The position numbers and the translations under genes were made by a program. This document shows positions 29,622 through 40,600 of a stretch of DNA of 60,514 nt, one piece after another. The notes under the pieces are model-generated. The model saw only the letters and a program-made list of their open reading frames with translations, was not told the origin of the DNA and did not search any database. Within the stretch, counting starts at the first letter, position 1. Every line of letters starts with the position of its first letter. Source of the stretch: Deltaproteobacteria bacterium (GTDB lineage: Bacteria; Myxococcota_A; UBA9160; SZUA-336); the NCBI GenBank assembly GCA_016875225.1, contig VGRW01000015.1:1-60514 (forward strand), read 5' to 3'.

Positions 29622-30757
29622 CGCGCCGCCTCGGGTCGCTGGGCGTGCTTGGGGAAGTGCAGCGTGAACTCGCTGCCCTGGCCGGGCGTCGAGCTCACCT
29701 CGATCTCACCGCCGTGCGCGTCCACGAGCTTGCGCGTGATCGCGAGCCCGAGCCCCGTGCCGTTCGCCTTCGAGGTGAAGAACGGCTTGAAGATTCGCGC
29801 CTGCGTGTCGGAATCCATACCGGGGCCGTTGTCGGCCACGCGCACCCAGACCTCGTTGCCGCCCAGGTTCTCGCCGATCGCGATCCGCAGCACGGGGGCC
29901 TGCGTCTTCGCCTCCGCGAAGGCGTCGAGCGCGTTGCCGACCAGGTTGATGAAGACGCGCCGCAGCTGCTCGCGGTCGCCGACCAGCTCGCCCGGCACGT
30001 CGAAGTCGCGCTCGAGCTTCACGCCGGCGCTCGCGCAGCGCTCGCGAAGCGACTCGAGCGCGCTCTCGGCGGCGTCGACCAGCTTCATCTTTTCCGGGTG
30101 CATCTCCTCCTCGCGCGCGTAGCGGAGCAGGTGCGAGATCGAGCGCTCGACCCGGTCGAGCTCCTGCAGCGCGATCTGCGCGTACTCGACGTTCTCGGCG
30201 GAGCCGGGGTCCTCGCCGAGCTGCTGCACCAGGCTCTTCGCGGCGGTGATGGGGTTGCGGATCTCGTGCGCGATCGAGGCGGAGAGCTCCTCGAGGGAGC
30301 GCAGCTTCTCGTCCTCGAGCGCCACGCGCTGGCGCGAGACCGACCGCGAGACCTGCCGCTCGACCTCGCCGCGCACCCACTTGCGGCGCAGGTCCGGCGC
30401 GACGATCGCCTGGAAGAAGTGCGACGCGAGGCCGATGCCCCAGGCGAGCGCCACGATCGGCGCGACGTAGGACCGCACGCCCGGGATCCAGGAGAGCAAT
30501 ACCATGACGAGGACGTACGAGATCAGGTGCTGGATGAAGCGGATTTTGTGCTCCGCCGTGCGGCGCGCCTCGAGCCAGGTCTCCTCTTCCGGAGAGAGCT
30601 CGCGGCCGCGCCGTCGCGCGCGGCGTCGCTCGCGCTCGGCCTCGCGCGCCGCCTGTCGGGCCGCTCGGGCGTCGACCCCGCCGGGTCGGCTCCAATCGGG
30701 CCGGCCGCTCCGGCCGCTCGCCCGGCGCTTGTCCCAGTCGTCCCAGCGCATTGGCAT
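29618..30757 (-). CDS. Sensor histidine kinase with N-terminal two-helix membrane domain
   Basis: A 379-residue kinase. A charged Arg-rich N-terminus (1-70) precedes two membrane helices (about 74-95 and 99-119, 2TM-domain type), with almost no periplasmic loop. Then come the H-box SIAHEIRNPI (H164), N-box VFINLVGNALDAF, and G-boxes ADNGPGMD and GTGLGLAI. Lack of an outer sensing domain suggests it senses the membrane itself. ATG 30757 is chosen for GGAG 8 nt upstream; longer in-frame starts run into the promoter. It is coupled to the NtrC regulator. Confidence 0.94.
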
Positions 30758-30867
30758 CCGCTTCACTCCACAGCGGCCCTGAGACGCGAAAAGAAGCTGG
30801 AGCGACGGGATCGCGGGCCAGGGCCGGACTCGCTGGATTGTAGATCGCCGCATCGATCCAGCCCCAG

Positions 30868-30883
30868 AGCAAAGCGCGTGCCG
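30868..30883 (-). promoter_or_regulatory. Sigma-54 (-24/-12) promoter of the kinase-NtrC-pspA operon
   Basis: The minus-strand 16-mer CGGCACGCGCTTTGCT matches the consensus TGGCACGnnnnTTGCW at 11 of 12 fixed positions, with the essential GG (30882-30881) and GC (30870-30869) exactly 10 nt apart. Transcription would start about 100 nt before the kinase ATG. It is the only strong match I found by eye in the gaps examined. Confidence 0.78.
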
Positions 30884-30940
30884 CGAGCGGCGCGCCGCAG
30901 ATCGCGCCCGGTACGGCGTGCCGAGCGCAGGGGCCGGGCT

Positions 30941-32809
30941 TCAGTGCACCGTTTCCGCTGCGCCCGGCGCGTCGCGGTCCACGAACGGCAGCTCGACCCA
31001 CGAGTCGGCGCCCCGCGCGATGGTCCAGGTCGGGGGCGGGCCCGGCGGGCTCGCGAACTGGTCCCGATCGGCGCCCGCGATCGCGAGCCGGATCCGGTGA
31101 CCGCGACGAAACAGGTGCGAGATCGGCTGCAGGTCGAAGACCAGCTCGGCCGGCTCGCCGGGAACGAGCGGCTCGGCGTCGGCGCGGTCGAAGCTGCGGT
31201 ACGGCACAGTGAGCGCGTAGGGCGACTCGCGATCGGGCCGAAGCCGGCGGTGCAGCGCGCGGATCGTCCCCTCGCTCACGTAGCCGACGTTCCCGCGCGC
31301 ATCGACGTCCTCCAGGTACGCGAAGAGCGCGCCGTCGGCCGCGTCGCAGCGCACGGTGAGCCGGACGAGCGGATGGCCGGTCACCTCGAGATCGCGCGGA
31401 AGCGACGCGCTCTCGTAGACGAGCAGGCGTCGATCGCGCTCCGCGCGGTCGGGGTATTCCGTCCAGGTCGGCACGGCCAGGCCACGCCAGCGGCTGGTCG
31501 CGCCGCTTCCGGTCTCGGGATCGGTCGTGAAGACGTCGTCGCCCGCGGGCGGTGCGCTGGGCGCGGGCTCGAGCGCGCCGGCCGGCCCCAGGTAGAGCCG
31601 CGTCGGCCGCGAAGGCGGAGGCCAGGCGTCCGCGTGCTTCCAGCGCCGCTCTCCGGTCGTGTAGTACGCGACGGGCGGCGAGGCATCGGCAGGCGCGCCC
31701 TTCAGGTGCGGGTCGAAGAAGCGCAGCAGCTCCGCCGCGTGGTCGAAGTCCTCCGAACGCGTCGGCTCGAGCGGCTCGAGGTGCTGGTCACCGCCGTGGT
31801 TCCAGGGCCCGAGGCGGAGCCTCTGGCCGGGATTCGAGAGCGTGCGGAAGCGCTTGATCGCCGCGTGCGCGTAGCCGCCGTCGAGCCAGCCGCTGTAGCT
31901 GTACACCGCCGCGTTCGAGGCCTCGATCGCCGGGCGCCGCGCGCCGTAAGGGCTCCAGTCCTCCGTGCGCAGGCCGAGCCCCGGCGCGAGGTCGTCGCGG
32001 AACGGTGTCGCGAGGGCCTCCGCGTGGACGTCGAAGTTGCCGAGGTGCGCCGCTTGCGCGGAGCGGACCGCCCGCGCTCCGCGGGGACCGTCGACCGGCC
32101 GCGGCCCCGAGACGAAGATCGGCACCCACGCCGGGAACGCCGCGAAGAGAGCGCCGCGGTCGATCGCGGCGTTGAAGCGGCCCCAGGTCTCGGTGAACCA
32201 GTGCAGGTGGACGCCGCCCGGGTAACCGATGTCGGTGTAGCCATCGAAGAGCGCGAAGCGCGGCGCCACCGCGCGCACCGCCGGGTGGCGATTCGCGAGC
32301 AGGAGCTCGGCTGCGGTTCCGTCGTAGGAGTCGCCGAGCGCGCCGACGAGCCCGCTCGACCAGGGTTGTCTGACGATCCATTCGACGATCTCCGCGCCGT
32401 CGCGGACCTCGTCGTCCGACCAGAGCGACGCCTGCACGCCGCCCGAGGCGCCCGAGCCGCGCACGTCGACGTCGATCCAGGCGTAGCCCGAGTCGAGGAA
32501 GCGCTGCGCGACATCCGAGGGCCGGTCGAGAAACGGCCGGACCAGCGCGCGGTAGCGCACGGCCCGCCAGTACCGCGTCATGCGCAGGATCGCCGGAACT
32601 CGCCCGCCCTGCCCCGCTCCCGCCGGCAGGTACAGGTCGACCGCGATCGGCACGCCGTCGCGCATCTCCAGGTAGAACGAGCGGCGCACTCGTCCCGTGG
32701 CGTCGGAGGCTTCGGCCGCGCGGGCGCAGGGCCCCGCGAGCAAGCAGAGCGCGAGTGCAAGCCAGCGAAGACCGTGCGGACCGCGCGATTCTCGACAAGA
32801 GGTGGACAC
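30941..32809 (-). CDS. CocE/NonD family hydrolase, exported
   Basis: A 622-residue protein with a signal peptide (GLRWLALALCLLAGPCARA). The alpha/beta-hydrolase part has DVDVRGSGASGG, nucleophile elbow GDSYDG, Asp in YSGWLDGGY and His in LGPWNHGG. A C-terminal jelly-roll domain (VTGHPLVRLTVR to WVELPF) completes the X-Pro dipeptidyl-peptidase/cocaine-esterase architecture. The GTG start has AGAGGCG a few nucleotides upstream. It probably hydrolyses esters or acyl amides in the periplasm; the substrate is unknown. The gap 30758-30940 on its 3' side holds the sigma-54 promoter. Confidence 0.92.
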   Translation of the reverse strand: MSTSCRESRGPHGLRWLALALCLLAGPCARAAEASDATGRVRRSFYLEMRDGVPIAVDLYLPAGAGQGGRVPAILRMTRYWRAVRYRALVRPFLDRPSDVAQRFLDSGYAWIDVDVRGSGASGGVQASLWSDDEVRDGAEIVEWIVRQPWSSGLVGALGDSYDGTAAELLLANRHPAVRAVAPRFALFDGYTDIGYPGGVHLHWFTETWGRFNAAIDRGALFAAFPAWVPIFVSGPRPVDGPRGARAVRSAQAAHLGNFDVHAEALATPFRDDLAPGLGLRTEDWSPYGARRPAIEASNAAVYSYSGWLDGGYAHAAIKRFRTLSNPGQRLRLGPWNHGGDQHLEPLEPTRSEDFDHAAELLRFFDPHLKGAPADASPPVAYYTTGERRWKHADAWPPPSRPTRLYLGPAGALEPAPSAPPAGDDVFTTDPETGSGATSRWRGLAVPTWTEYPDRAERDRRLLVYESASLPRDLEVTGHPLVRLTVRCDAADGALFAYLEDVDARGNVGYVSEGTIRALHRRLRPDRESPYALTVPYRSFDRADAEPLVPGEPAELVFDLQPISHLFRRGHRIRLAIAGADRDQFASPPGPPPTWTIARGADSWVELPFVDRDAPGAAETVH

Positions 32810-32867
32810 GTCCGCCTCTCATCGTCTCGAGCGCGGCCGGGCTTTCCCCGGCGGGACTCGTCGGATC

Positions 32868-32940
32868 TGAGCGCGGGCGGGCTCGAACCGCCGACCGAGG
32901 GATTAAGAGTCCCTTGCTCTACCAACTGAGCTACGCGCCC
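32868..32940 (-). tRNA. tRNA-Lys (CTT)
   Basis: Acceptor GGGCGCG/CGCGCTC (with one G-T pair), anticodon stem AGGGA/TCCCT, loop CTCTTAA (anticodon CTT), T-loop TTCGAGC, discriminator A. CCA is not encoded. Confidence 0.96.
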
Positions 32941-32986
32941 GGGGCGCATGATAGCGGGTCTTTCTCGCGCGGCGACCGGCCCGCGC

Positions 32987-32992
32987 TAGACT
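32987..32992 (+). promoter_or_regulatory. candidate -10 box TAGACT for the S41 protease gene
   Basis: A TAnnnT box 9 nt before ATG 33002, with no ribosome site between. It is consistent with a leaderless or near-leaderless message. Confidence 0.4.
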
Positions 32993-33001
32993 CGGCGCCC
33001 G

Positions 33002-35407
33002 ATGCTGATTCCGCGACCCGACGCACCGACCCGAATCCGCGCGATCCGACTCCTGCCGCTGGTCGGGCTGGCGTTTGCGGTCGGCTGCGCGACGGCGGGA
33101 ACTCTGCCGTCGGAGCAGGCGCAGCTCGTGGTGACCAAGGACGCCCTGGCGCAGACGGGAAGCTTCTACCTTTGGCCGGACCGGCTCGACCAGCGCATGG
33201 TGGTCGGCGCGCTCGACGCACTAGAGCAGAGCTTCGACTCGGTGATCTTCGACAGCGAGGAGGGCTCCGCCGAGGGCGTGCTGACCGTGAACGGCGAGTC
33301 GGCGCGCGTGCCGCTCGACCCGAGCTTCGACCCCGAGCGCTACCGCGACGTGCTCGCGCGCGCGATCCGCTTCACCGAGCAGCACCTGCCCGACCCGATC
33401 GATCCCGAGAACGACCTCGAGCACATTGCGCTCCGCGGGGCGCTCGGCGCGCTCGATCCCTATTCGACGATCTTCTCCGGACGCGGCAGCGAGGACTTCC
33501 GGATCCGCTTCGAGGGCAAGCTCTCGGGCGTCGGCGCGCGGATCGGCCGGCGCGACGGCGACCTGATCGCGGTGCGCGTGTTCCCGGGCAGCCCGGCCGA
33601 GAAGGGCGGCCTGCGCGACGGCGACGCGATCCTGTCGATCGACGGCGACCCGACCCAGCCGCTCTCGGTCGAGGATGCCGTGAGCCGCATCCGCGGGCGC
33701 GCCGGCACGCCGATCTCGCTCGGCGTGGTGCGCGGAAGCGATCCGAAGCAGAGGCTCGACGTCTCGATCATCCGCGGCGAGGTGATGATTCCGAGCGTCG
33801 AATCGCGAACGCTCCAGGGCGCGGGACGGATCGGCTACGCGCAGATCTACCAGGTGAGCCGCGAGACCGCGCAGGAGTTCCGGGAGCGCGTCTCCGAGCT
33901 CGGCCCGCTCGACGGCCTGGTGCTCGACATGCGCGGAAACACCGGCGGCAGCATGGTCGCGGCGGCGCAGCTCGTGGACCAGTTCCTCGATTCGCACACG
34001 ATCGTGCGAACGGTGACGCGCGACGGCCTGCCGCCGGACGCGCGCAGCCGGATCAGCGCCGATCCCGCGATCGAGTTCGACATGCCGCTGTCGATTCTGG
34101 TCGACCCGCAGACCGCCTCGGCGGCCGAGATCATCTCGGGCGCGCTCGAGCCGCTCGGCAACGTCACGATCATCGGCCAGACGACCTACGGCAAAGGCCT
34201 GGTGCAGCAGGTCATGCCGATGAAGGACGAGAACCTGCTGAAGCTCACCGTCGCCGAGTACCTGCTCTCGGACGACCGCGCGATCAACCAGAAGGGAGTC
34301 GAGCCGCGCATCCGCCTGTTCCCGGTCGCGGCGTCGCGCCTGGGGTCGCTGGCGAACGTGCCGGCCGGCGCGGTCCCGTACGTGCGCGGCGCGGGCGAGG
34401 ACGACGCGTTTCCCGTCGAGGTCGGCGCGATCCTGCTGCGCGAGCCGGGCGAGCGCGGCCTGGCGCGCGTGCGAGCGCAGGCGTACGAGAACATCGCCAA
34501 GCACCTGGAGCCGCTCGGCGTGCGCTGGTCGGCGCGGCGCGGCGCCGACGACTCGGCGCTTCCGCTCCCGCTCGGGGTCGCCGTGCAGGCGCCGACGCTG
34601 GTCTCGGGCGAGGCGGGAACGGTTCGGATCACCGTGTCCAATCCCAACGACTTCGCGCTCCCGGACGTCTGGCTCGCGCTCGATGCCGGAGCGCTGTATC
34701 TGGACAACAAGATCGCCGGACTCGGCGAGCTCGCGGCCCGCGACTCGGTAACGACGGAGATCGAGCTCCTGCCGCCCGACGGAATTTCGGTCGAGCACCA
34801 TCCGATCGATCTGCTCGTCGCCTCCGGCGACCGTCCGCTGCTGAAGCAGCGCTCGGTGCTGGACGTCTCGGTGCAGCCACCCGAGTTCGAGATCGAGGTC
34901 GAGCGGCTCTCGGAGGCCGAAGCCCGGCTCACGCTCACCAATCGCGGCCGACACGCGGCACGCGGACTCACGATCGCGGTCTCCGGCGCGACGCGCTCGT
35001 TCGAGGTGCTCGAGCCGGGCGCGCACGAGCAGATCACGCTACCGCTCGCGGCGAAGCCCAAGACGATCGTGATCGCTCAGCTCGGCCCCTGGGCGCAGCG
35101 GCGGATCGAGGTGCCGATCCCCGAGACCCGCGTGAGCTACACGCCGCCCGAGGTGGTGATCGACGAGCAGTCGGAGAACCTGGGCTTGCGCGCGCGCACC
35201 GACGTGGGGCTTCGCGACGGCTGGATCTCCGTCGATCTGCAGAAGCGCGCCTGGAGCGACTTCGAGGGCGCGCGCGCGGGCGAGATCGAGGTGCCGCTGG
35301 GCAGCGGCGAGCACGACGTCGTGGCGAAGATCGAGACCGCCGAGGGCGTCTCGGTGGTCGACATCCGCCGGGTCACAAGAGAGTCAGCTGCCGCGGCGAG
35401 TCGGTGA
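33002..35407 (+). CDS. S41 family carboxyl-terminal processing protease, lipoprotein-like, with beta-rich C-terminal region
   Basis: An 801-residue exported protease. The signal peptide ends at a lipobox-like LAFAVGC (C29). A PDZ domain (about 175-260, VGARIGRRDGDLIAVRVFPGSPAEKGGL) precedes the S41 core, with GLVLDMRGNTGGS, nucleophile S373 in DPQTASAAEI and base K398 in TTYGKGLVQQ. From about residue 520 the protein carries repeated beta-sandwich-like segments (GTVRITVSNPNDFALPDVWL; EARLTLTNRGRHAARGL) resembling CARDB-type adhesion modules. Likely role is periplasmic protein processing. The last 35 bp overlap the convergent polB gene. Confidence 0.92.
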   Translation: MLIPRPDAPTRIRAIRLLPLVGLAFAVGCATAGTLPSEQAQLVVTKDALAQTGSFYLWPDRLDQRMVVGALDALEQSFDSVIFDSEEGSAEGVLTVNGESARVPLDPSFDPERYRDVLARAIRFTEQHLPDPIDPENDLEHIALRGALGALDPYSTIFSGRGSEDFRIRFEGKLSGVGARIGRRDGDLIAVRVFPGSPAEKGGLRDGDAILSIDGDPTQPLSVEDAVSRIRGRAGTPISLGVVRGSDPKQRLDVSIIRGEVMIPSVESRTLQGAGRIGYAQIYQVSRETAQEFRERVSELGPLDGLVLDMRGNTGGSMVAAAQLVDQFLDSHTIVRTVTRDGLPPDARSRISADPAIEFDMPLSILVDPQTASAAEIISGALEPLGNVTIIGQTTYGKGLVQQVMPMKDENLLKLTVAEYLLSDDRAINQKGVEPRIRLFPVAASRLGSLANVPAGAVPYVRGAGEDDAFPVEVGAILLREPGERGLARVRAQAYENIAKHLEPLGVRWSARRGADDSALPLPLGVAVQAPTLVSGEAGTVRITVSNPNDFALPDVWLALDAGALYLDNKIAGLGELAARDSVTTEIELLPPDGISVEHHPIDLLVASGDRPLLKQRSVLDVSVQPPEFEIEVERLSEAEARLTLTNRGRHAARGLTIAVSGATRSFEVLEPGAHEQITLPLAAKPKTIVIAQLGPWAQRRIEVPIPETRVSYTPPEVVIDEQSENLGLRARTDVGLRDGWISVDLQKRAWSDFEGARAGEIEVPLGSGEHDVVAKIETAEGVSVVDIRRVTRESAAAASR

Positions 35408-37682
35408 CCTCGTCGAAGCTCTGTCCGAGCTCGCACAGGATCGACTCCGCGATCGGCTTCACCACCTTCTCGACGTAGTGCGCGCGGTCGAGGTCCGCCG
35501 GCAGCTCGCCGTCGGGCCCGATCGGCTCCGGTCCGCCGCGCGTCATCACGTAAGCCACGGTCCGCCCGACCTTGACCTTCGAGCGCCGCGCCGCCTCGAC
35601 GTGCGCCGGGGTCGACGCGGTGTAGCGCTCGACCGCCCCTTTGCGCAGCGCCTTGCGGGTCACGAGCTCGCGATCGAGCCTACCCGCGAGCAGATCCACG
35701 ACCACCTCGCGCACGAACTCCGCCACCGGCTCGTCGCGAAACAGCCGCTCGAGCATGCCGCGCTGCAGCCTGCGCGCGACCTCGGGCCAGTCGCGGCGCA
35801 CGGCCTCGAGCCCGACCACGTGCAGGTTGCCGTTCAAGAGCCCCGCGTAGCGCTTGCGACTGCCCTGGGTGCCGCCGCGCAGTCTCGGCTGGTAGAAGCG
35901 CTCGTAGACGTGCTCGAGCTCGAGCTCCAGCCGCGGCTCGACCGCCCACTCGCGGCGCAGCTGCTCCGATAGATCGGCCTGGACCAGCGCGCGGAGCCGG
36001 TCGGCGATCTCGACGGCGCGTTCGAGCGTGGCCTGCTCGTCGACGAGCACGAAGATCGAATCGGTGTCGCCGTAGAGCACGCGCGCCTCGCAGCGCTCGA
36101 AGGCCAGGCGCGTGCGCTCGAGCACGAGCCGGCCGAAGCCCGTGATGGCGTTTGCGACCTCGGGCGCGAAGAAGCGGCAGGACGGCGCGCCGAGCACGCC
36201 GAAGAGCGCGTTCATCATGATCTTGATCGCGAGATCGGCGTGCCGATCGCCGCGCCGCTTGGCCTGCTCGCGCCGCGCGGCGAAGCGCTCCAGGATCTCG
36301 GGCAGGATCGACTCCGAGCGCGAGAAGCGCGCGCCGTTGGGCGCCTCGATCGCGTCGGCGCCGGCGCACGCGTGCGCGAGAGGATCCAGGTTGAAGCTCC
36401 GGATCAGGCTCGGATACAGGCTCTTGAAGTCGAAGACCGCGACGTTCCGGAACAGCCCGGGGTGCGAGTCCATGACCGAGCCGCCCGAGACGCGGCCCGG
36501 CTCGCGCTCGCGCTCGACCGACGGCGCGACCCGGCCGCGGCGGCGCAGCTCCGGCAGGTAGAGCAGATCGAACGAGGCGATGCTCGCTCCGACTCGGTCG
36601 AGCTGCATTCCGCTTAGCAGGCTGCGCTCGACCGCGAGATCGAGAAGCGACTCGCGAGCGATGATCTCCTGCACGAGGACGGCGTCCTCGCGGTTGTAGG
36701 CGACGAAGGCCGCGGTCTCGTCGCGGTACATGCGCAGGATCTCGCGCGCCGGGTTGCCGCCGGTCTTCGCGATCCGCTTGCCGCGCCCGAGCAGGGTTCG
36801 CGACGCCGTCTCGAGCGAGTAGTCGTCGAGCGCGATCGAGGCGTCGCGAACCAGCGCCATTCCGTCGAGCACGACGCGCCCGGGGATCTCCGCGCGCCGC
36901 TGACGGGTGAACGAGCCGTCGCGCGCCAGTCCGATCTCGCCCGGCGCCCGGCCGATCTCGAACGCCACGCCAAGCCGCGATGCGCGCGCGACCAGCACCG
37001 CGAAGTCGAAGTCGACCACGTTCCAGCCGGTGATCACGTCGGGGTCGAGCGCGCGGATGCGCGCGGCGACGTTGCTCAGGAGCGAAGCCTCGTCGGCGTG
37101 CGAGATCGCGCCCGGAACCTCGCGCGTCGCGAGCAGGTGCACCTCGTCCGCGCCCGCGCCGACCAGCGCGGCCGAGAGGACCCGGCCCGCGTCGGGGGTG
37201 GTCTCGAGGTCGAGCGAGAGCACGCGCAGCTCCGGGCGCGCGCTTCCCGGCACCAGCTCGGGATTGCGAAACACGCGAAGTCCAGCGTCATCGCTGCGCG
37301 ACGACTCACCGGTGATCGCGACCGCCGCGCGCAAGCCGCGATCGATCAGGAACCGGTACGGAAAGCGGATGTCGGCCTCGAGCGCGACCGCGCCGGCCGC
37401 CTCGAGCTTCTCGCGCAGGCGCGGGATCGCGGCGGGCTGCCTCGCGATCACGCGCACCAGCGGCGCTCCGCGCAGATCGACCAGATCGCTGTCCTCGATC
37501 TCGACGCCGCGCTCCGCTTCGAGGAAACGCGTCGCTTCGGGGTGCGTGAAGAAATACGGGCGGTAGCGCTCGTCCTCGACCAGGAACGCCTCGCCGCTCT
37601 CCAGGCGGCCGAAGAGCTGCACGACCGCGCGGCCGTTCCGCACGCGGTAGGTCGGGTGCACGATGAAGCCCAGCTCGGCCAC
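35373..37682 (-). CDS. polB: DNA polymerase II (family B)
   Basis: A 769-residue family B polymerase with proofreading. Exo I is LSLDLETT, Exo II GWNVVDFDF, Exo III AYNREDAVLV. Polymerase motifs are DFKSLYPSLI (A), KIMMNALFGVLGA (B) and YGDTDSIFV (C). The C-terminus ends QLTLL, a beta-clamp-binding tail like that of E. coli Pol II. GTG 37682 starts 1 bp after the 5-oxoprolinase stop, so it is translated from the same message. In proteobacteria Pol II acts in damage tolerance and fork restart; no SOS box was searched for. Confidence 0.95.
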   Translation of the reverse strand: MAELGFIVHPTYRVRNGRAVVQLFGRLESGEAFLVEDERYRPYFFTHPEATRFLEAERGVEIEDSDLVDLRGAPLVRVIARQPAAIPRLREKLEAAGAVALEADIRFPYRFLIDRGLRAAVAITGESSRSDDAGLRVFRNPELVPGSARPELRVLSLDLETTPDAGRVLSAALVGAGADEVHLLATREVPGAISHADEASLLSNVAARIRALDPDVITGWNVVDFDFAVLVARASRLGVAFEIGRAPGEIGLARDGSFTRQRRAEIPGRVVLDGMALVRDASIALDDYSLETASRTLLGRGKRIAKTGGNPAREILRMYRDETAAFVAYNREDAVLVQEIIARESLLDLAVERSLLSGMQLDRVGASIASFDLLYLPELRRRGRVAPSVEREREPGRVSGGSVMDSHPGLFRNVAVFDFKSLYPSLIRSFNLDPLAHACAGADAIEAPNGARFSRSESILPEILERFAARREQAKRRGDRHADLAIKIMMNALFGVLGAPSCRFFAPEVANAITGFGRLVLERTRLAFERCEARVLYGDTDSIFVLVDEQATLERAVEIADRLRALVQADLSEQLRREWAVEPRLELELEHVYERFYQPRLRGGTQGSRKRYAGLLNGNLHVVGLEAVRRDWPEVARRLQRGMLERLFRDEPVAEFVREVVVDLLAGRLDRELVTRKALRKGAVERYTASTPAHVEAARRSKVKVGRTVAYVMTRGGPEPIGPDGELPADLDRAHYVEKVVKPIAESILCELGQSFDEVTDSPRQLTLL

Positions 37683-37683
37683 G

Positions 37684-40600
37684 CTAGACCGGCGCCCCGA
37701 AGCCGCCGCCGCCCGGCGTCTCGATCCGGACGCGCTCGCCGGACGCGACGTCGAAGTCGCACTTGCCGCCGAGCTCGCGCCCCGCGTGGCTGTTGCTCCC
37801 GCGCGCGCCCGGCCCGCCGCCGGCCAGTCCGAACGGCTCGCGCACGCGCCGCTCCGACAGGATCGAGACGCGCATCGGCTCCAGGAACTCGAGCTCGCGC
37901 ACGAGCCCGTCGCCGCCGCGGAATCGCCCGGCGCCGCCGGACCCGCGCCGCAGCGCGAACTCGACCAGCCGGACCGGGAAGCGGCTCTCGAGCACCTCGG
38001 GATCGGTGATCCGCGTGTTCGTCATGTGCGTGTGCACGCCCGACGCGCCCGCGAAGCCCTCGCCCGCCCCCGCCCCGCCCCCGATCGTCTCGTAGTAGCC
38101 GAAGCGCGCGTTGCCGAACGAGAGGTTGTTCATCGTGCCCTGACAGGCGGCGAGCTTGCCGAGCGCGCCGAGCAGGACGTCGACGACGCGCTGGCTGGTC
38201 TCGACGTTTCCGCCGCAGACCGCGCGCTCGGGTCCGGGAGAGAGCACGCTCCGCTCGGGGATCCGGATCGTCACCGGCCGCAGGCAGCCGGAGTTCAGCG
38301 GAAGGTCGGTTCCGACCAGCGCGCGGAGCACGTAGATCACCGCCGCGATCGTCACCGCGCGCGGCGCGTTCAGGTTGCCATCGACCTCGGGCCCGGTGCC
38401 GGCGAAGTCGATCTCCATCTCACTTCCGCGCACTCGCAGCGCGACGCAGATCGGTGTGGCGTCGTCGAGCGCGTCGCGGAAGACGTGCTCGCCGTCCGGG
38501 AGCTTCGCTATCTCCTCGGCGACCTTTGCCGCGGCGTTGTCCTGTACAAAGCCCATGTAGGTGTCCACGACCTCGCCGCCGTGCCGCCCGACCATGTCGA
38601 GCAGGAGTCGCGCGCCGGTGCGGTTCGCCGCGATCGCCGCCTCGAGATCGGCCAGGTTCTCCTGCGGATTCCGCGCCGGGAACCGCGCGCCCGAGAGCGC
38701 CGCGAGCACCGCCGCCCGGTCGAACACGCCGCCGCGCACCACGCGCAGCGCGCGCAGCACGACGCCCTCTTCGTCCAGCCGGCGCGAGAACGCAGGCATC
38801 GATCCCGGCGTGATTCCGCCCACGTCGGAGTGGTGGCCCCGGCTGGCGGTGAAGAAGCGCAAGCGTCCGGCGTCGTCGTGCACGGGCGTGACGACGGTGA
38901 TGTCGGGAAGGTGCGAGCCGCCGGCCGCGGGGTCGTTGCTCACGAAGACGTCGCCGGGAAGCGGATCGGGGTGCGCCTCGATCACCGCGCGGACCGACTC
39001 GCCCATCGCGCCCAGGTGCACGGGAATGTGCGGGGCGTTCGCGACCAGGCCCGCGTCGCGGTCGAAGACCGCACAGGAGAAGTCGAGCCGCTCGCGGATG
39101 TTCGTCGAGAGCGCCGTGCGCCGCAGCACGACGCCCATCTGCTCGGCGATCGACATGAACAGGTTGTTCATGATCTCGAGCCGCACCGGGTCGACCTCGG
39201 CGCTCGCCTTCGGGCGCGACGCTTCGCCCTCCAGATCGACGAGCGCGATCCGCCCCTCGGCGTCGATCTCGAGCTCGAAGCCCGGCTCGACGACCAGCGT
39301 GCCGGTCGCCTCGAGCACCAGCGCCGGCCCGCGAAGCCGCCATCCCGCGGGAAGCGCCTCGCGCGCGTAGACCGGGACGTCCTCGGCCCAGCTCGCGCCG
39401 CAGAAGACACGCGCGCGGCGGAGCGGCGCGGGCGCTTCGGAGCCGCGACGCGACTCGTGCGAGACCGACACCTCCGGGTGTCGCCCGCGCACCTCGACGC
39501 GCGCCACCACGGCCTCGACCGGGTGGCCGCTTCGCGCATAGCCGAAGCCGCGCGCGTGCGCGGCCTCGAACTCCGCGCGCAGGCGGCCGGCGTCGCCGAG
39601 CAGGATCCGAAGCGCGGACTCCGTGCCGCGGTAGCGCAGGTCGAGCCGGCGAAGAACCGCGATGCGCTCCGGCGCGAAGCCCTGCTCCGCGAGCGCTTGC
39701 CGCCCGCGCGCCTCGAGCTCCGCGAAGACGGGCTCGAGCTCGCCCGACAATTCCGGCGCGAGCTCCCGGCGGCCGAGGTCGGCCTCTCCGTGCCAGGAGA
39801 CGTCGGCGAGGCCCATCCCGTACGCGGAGAGCACGCCCGCGAGCGGGTGCAGCAGCACGCGCCGGATGCCCAGCCGGCGCGCGAGCGCGCAGGCGTGCTG
39901 GCCACCGGCGCCGCCGAACACGACCAGCGCGTGGTCGCGCACGTCGTAGCCGCGCGCGACCGAGACCTTCCGGATCGCCTCGGCCATGTTGGCGTTGGCG
40001 ATCTCGACGAATCCCGCGGCGATCTCGTCGCGCGCGCGCAGCACGCCTTGCGCGCGCAGGCGCGCTTCGAGCGTGTCGAGCGCCCGCTCGACTCGAACGC
40101 GATCGAGCGGAAACGGAAACCGATCGCCGACGAGCCGGCCGAGCGCGACGTTCATGTCGGTGATCGTCGGCTCGGCTGCCTCGGCGTGTCCGTAGCAGAG
40201 CGGCCCCGGCGTCGCACCCGCGCTCTCGGGCCCGACGCGGAAGCGCTGGCCGTCGTAGCGGCACAGCGACCCGCCGCCCGCGGCGACGGTGTGGATCGCG
40301 AGCATCGGCGCGAACACGCGCACGCCGGCGGTCTCGGTCTCGTAGACGCGCTCGAACTCGAAATCGCCGGCCGGCGCCGCCTCGACGCGCGAGACGTCCG
40401 TCGAGGTGCCGCCCATGTCGAAGCCGATCGCGCGCTCGGCGCCCATCGCCCGCGCGACGTGCGCGTAAGCGACGACGCCGCCCGCGGGTCCGGAGAGGAT
40501 CGCGTGCGGGCCGCGGAAGCGCGACGCGTCGGTCAGCCCGCCGCTCGACTGCATGATCGCGATCCGGCTGCCGGGAAGCTCTCTGCGCAGCCCGGCCACG

